DNA from: Myxococcales bacterium
GTDB taxonomy: Bacteria > Myxococcota > Polyangia > Nannocystales > Nannocystaceae
Direction: 5' to 3'
Assembly (NCBI GenBank): GCA_016793465.1
Contig: JAEUJW010000040.1
Coordinates: 310,001 to 374,000, forward strand
DNA: 64,000 nucleotides
Below, one piece after another: positions 63,957-64,000 of the stretch. Positions within the stretch are counted from its first letter, which is position 1. Each line of letters opens with the position of its first letter. The notes beneath the pieces are model-generated. The model was not told the DNA's origin, searched no databases, and was given only the letters and a program-made list of their open reading frames with translations. The translations under genes were made by a program, and so were the position numbers.

Positions 63957-64000
63957 CCTGGTGCTCGCCCTGCTCGTCGCCTGCGACGGCGGCAGCGGCG
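63925..64000 (+). CDS. Lipoprotein, N-terminus only (cut by window edge)
   Basis: ATG 63925 opens a frame that begins MSRPCKASSLSLVLALLVAC, a classic lipoprotein signal with lipobox LLVAC at residue 20, then DGGSG. It overlaps the DUF1501 gene by 32 bp in another frame, indicating operon coupling. The rest is beyond the window. Confidence 0.7.
   Translation, partial: MSRPCKASSLSLVLALLVACDGGSG

Overview
The window is a very GC-rich chromosomal segment with dense genes on both strands. It almost certainly comes from a myxobacterium (Myxococcota), most likely of the Nannocystis/Plesiocystis type. The evidence is the Thr/Ser/Asp/Gly-rich linkers after lipoprotein signal peptides, Cys-rich repeats joined to a lamin-tail domain, IgGFc-binding-protein-like lipoproteins, a TIGR02996-type protein, a thrombospondin-3/OmpA protein and a MYXO-CTERM-like C-terminal tail. 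I see no phage, insertion sequence, integrase, CRISPR array, rRNA or replication origin. The taxonomic placement is inference.

Layout. 0-8 kb: a partial FHA-GAF-SpoIIE phosphatase, a TetR/diiron-hydrolase divergon with a palindromic operator, a membrane protein, a histone-H1-like fusion protein, coaA and an OmpA/TSP3 protein. 8-16 kb: a run of secreted lipoproteins, then an amidase and a ChaC-type cyclotransferase. 16-21 kb: a 41-residue membrane microprotein coupled to a phosphoglycosyl transferase, a LytS/LytTR pair, an ExbB-like membrane protein and a sigma factor that carries its own transmembrane helix. 21-30 kb: a ferritin-like protein, 3-hydroxyacyl-CoA dehydrogenase, a repeat-filled gap, tRNA-Leu with anticodon AAG, pyruvate kinase, an aldo/keto reductase, a CAP-domain lipoprotein, a THUMP methyltransferase and CorA. 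29-38 kb: glgC-glgA, lipoproteins, a collagen-like protein, CstA and another aldo/keto reductase. 38-49 kb: further secreted and membrane proteins, a HAD phosphatase, a DUF4056 lipoprotein and an alkaline-phosphatase-superfamily membrane protein. 49-56 kb: a double-HTH TetR / rifampin-phosphotransferase-like / small membrane protein operon, then an NtrB/NtrC-type pair. 56-64 kb: a TIGR02996 protein, a PHP phosphoesterase, Uma2, an ADP-ribosylglycohydrolase/DUF4105 pair and a DUF1585-type/DUF1501/lipoprotein operon that runs off the right edge.

Three window-wide patterns are the main findings. First, many first genes of transcription units have a TAnnnT hexamer ending exactly 7 nt before the start codon, which predicts leaderless or near-leaderless mRNAs; it also moves one annotated start (the histidine kinase, to 53510). 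Second, short runs of almost pure A/T (8-16 bp, often containing TTAA and the Leu codon TTA) are scattered inside otherwise GC-saturated genes, far more often than base composition predicts. Third, the tRNA-Leu has A at wobble position 34, in a sequence whose leucines are largely CTC. The membrane-anchored sigma factor and the TetR2/Rph-like/membrane-protein operon are the best candidates for undescribed systems.
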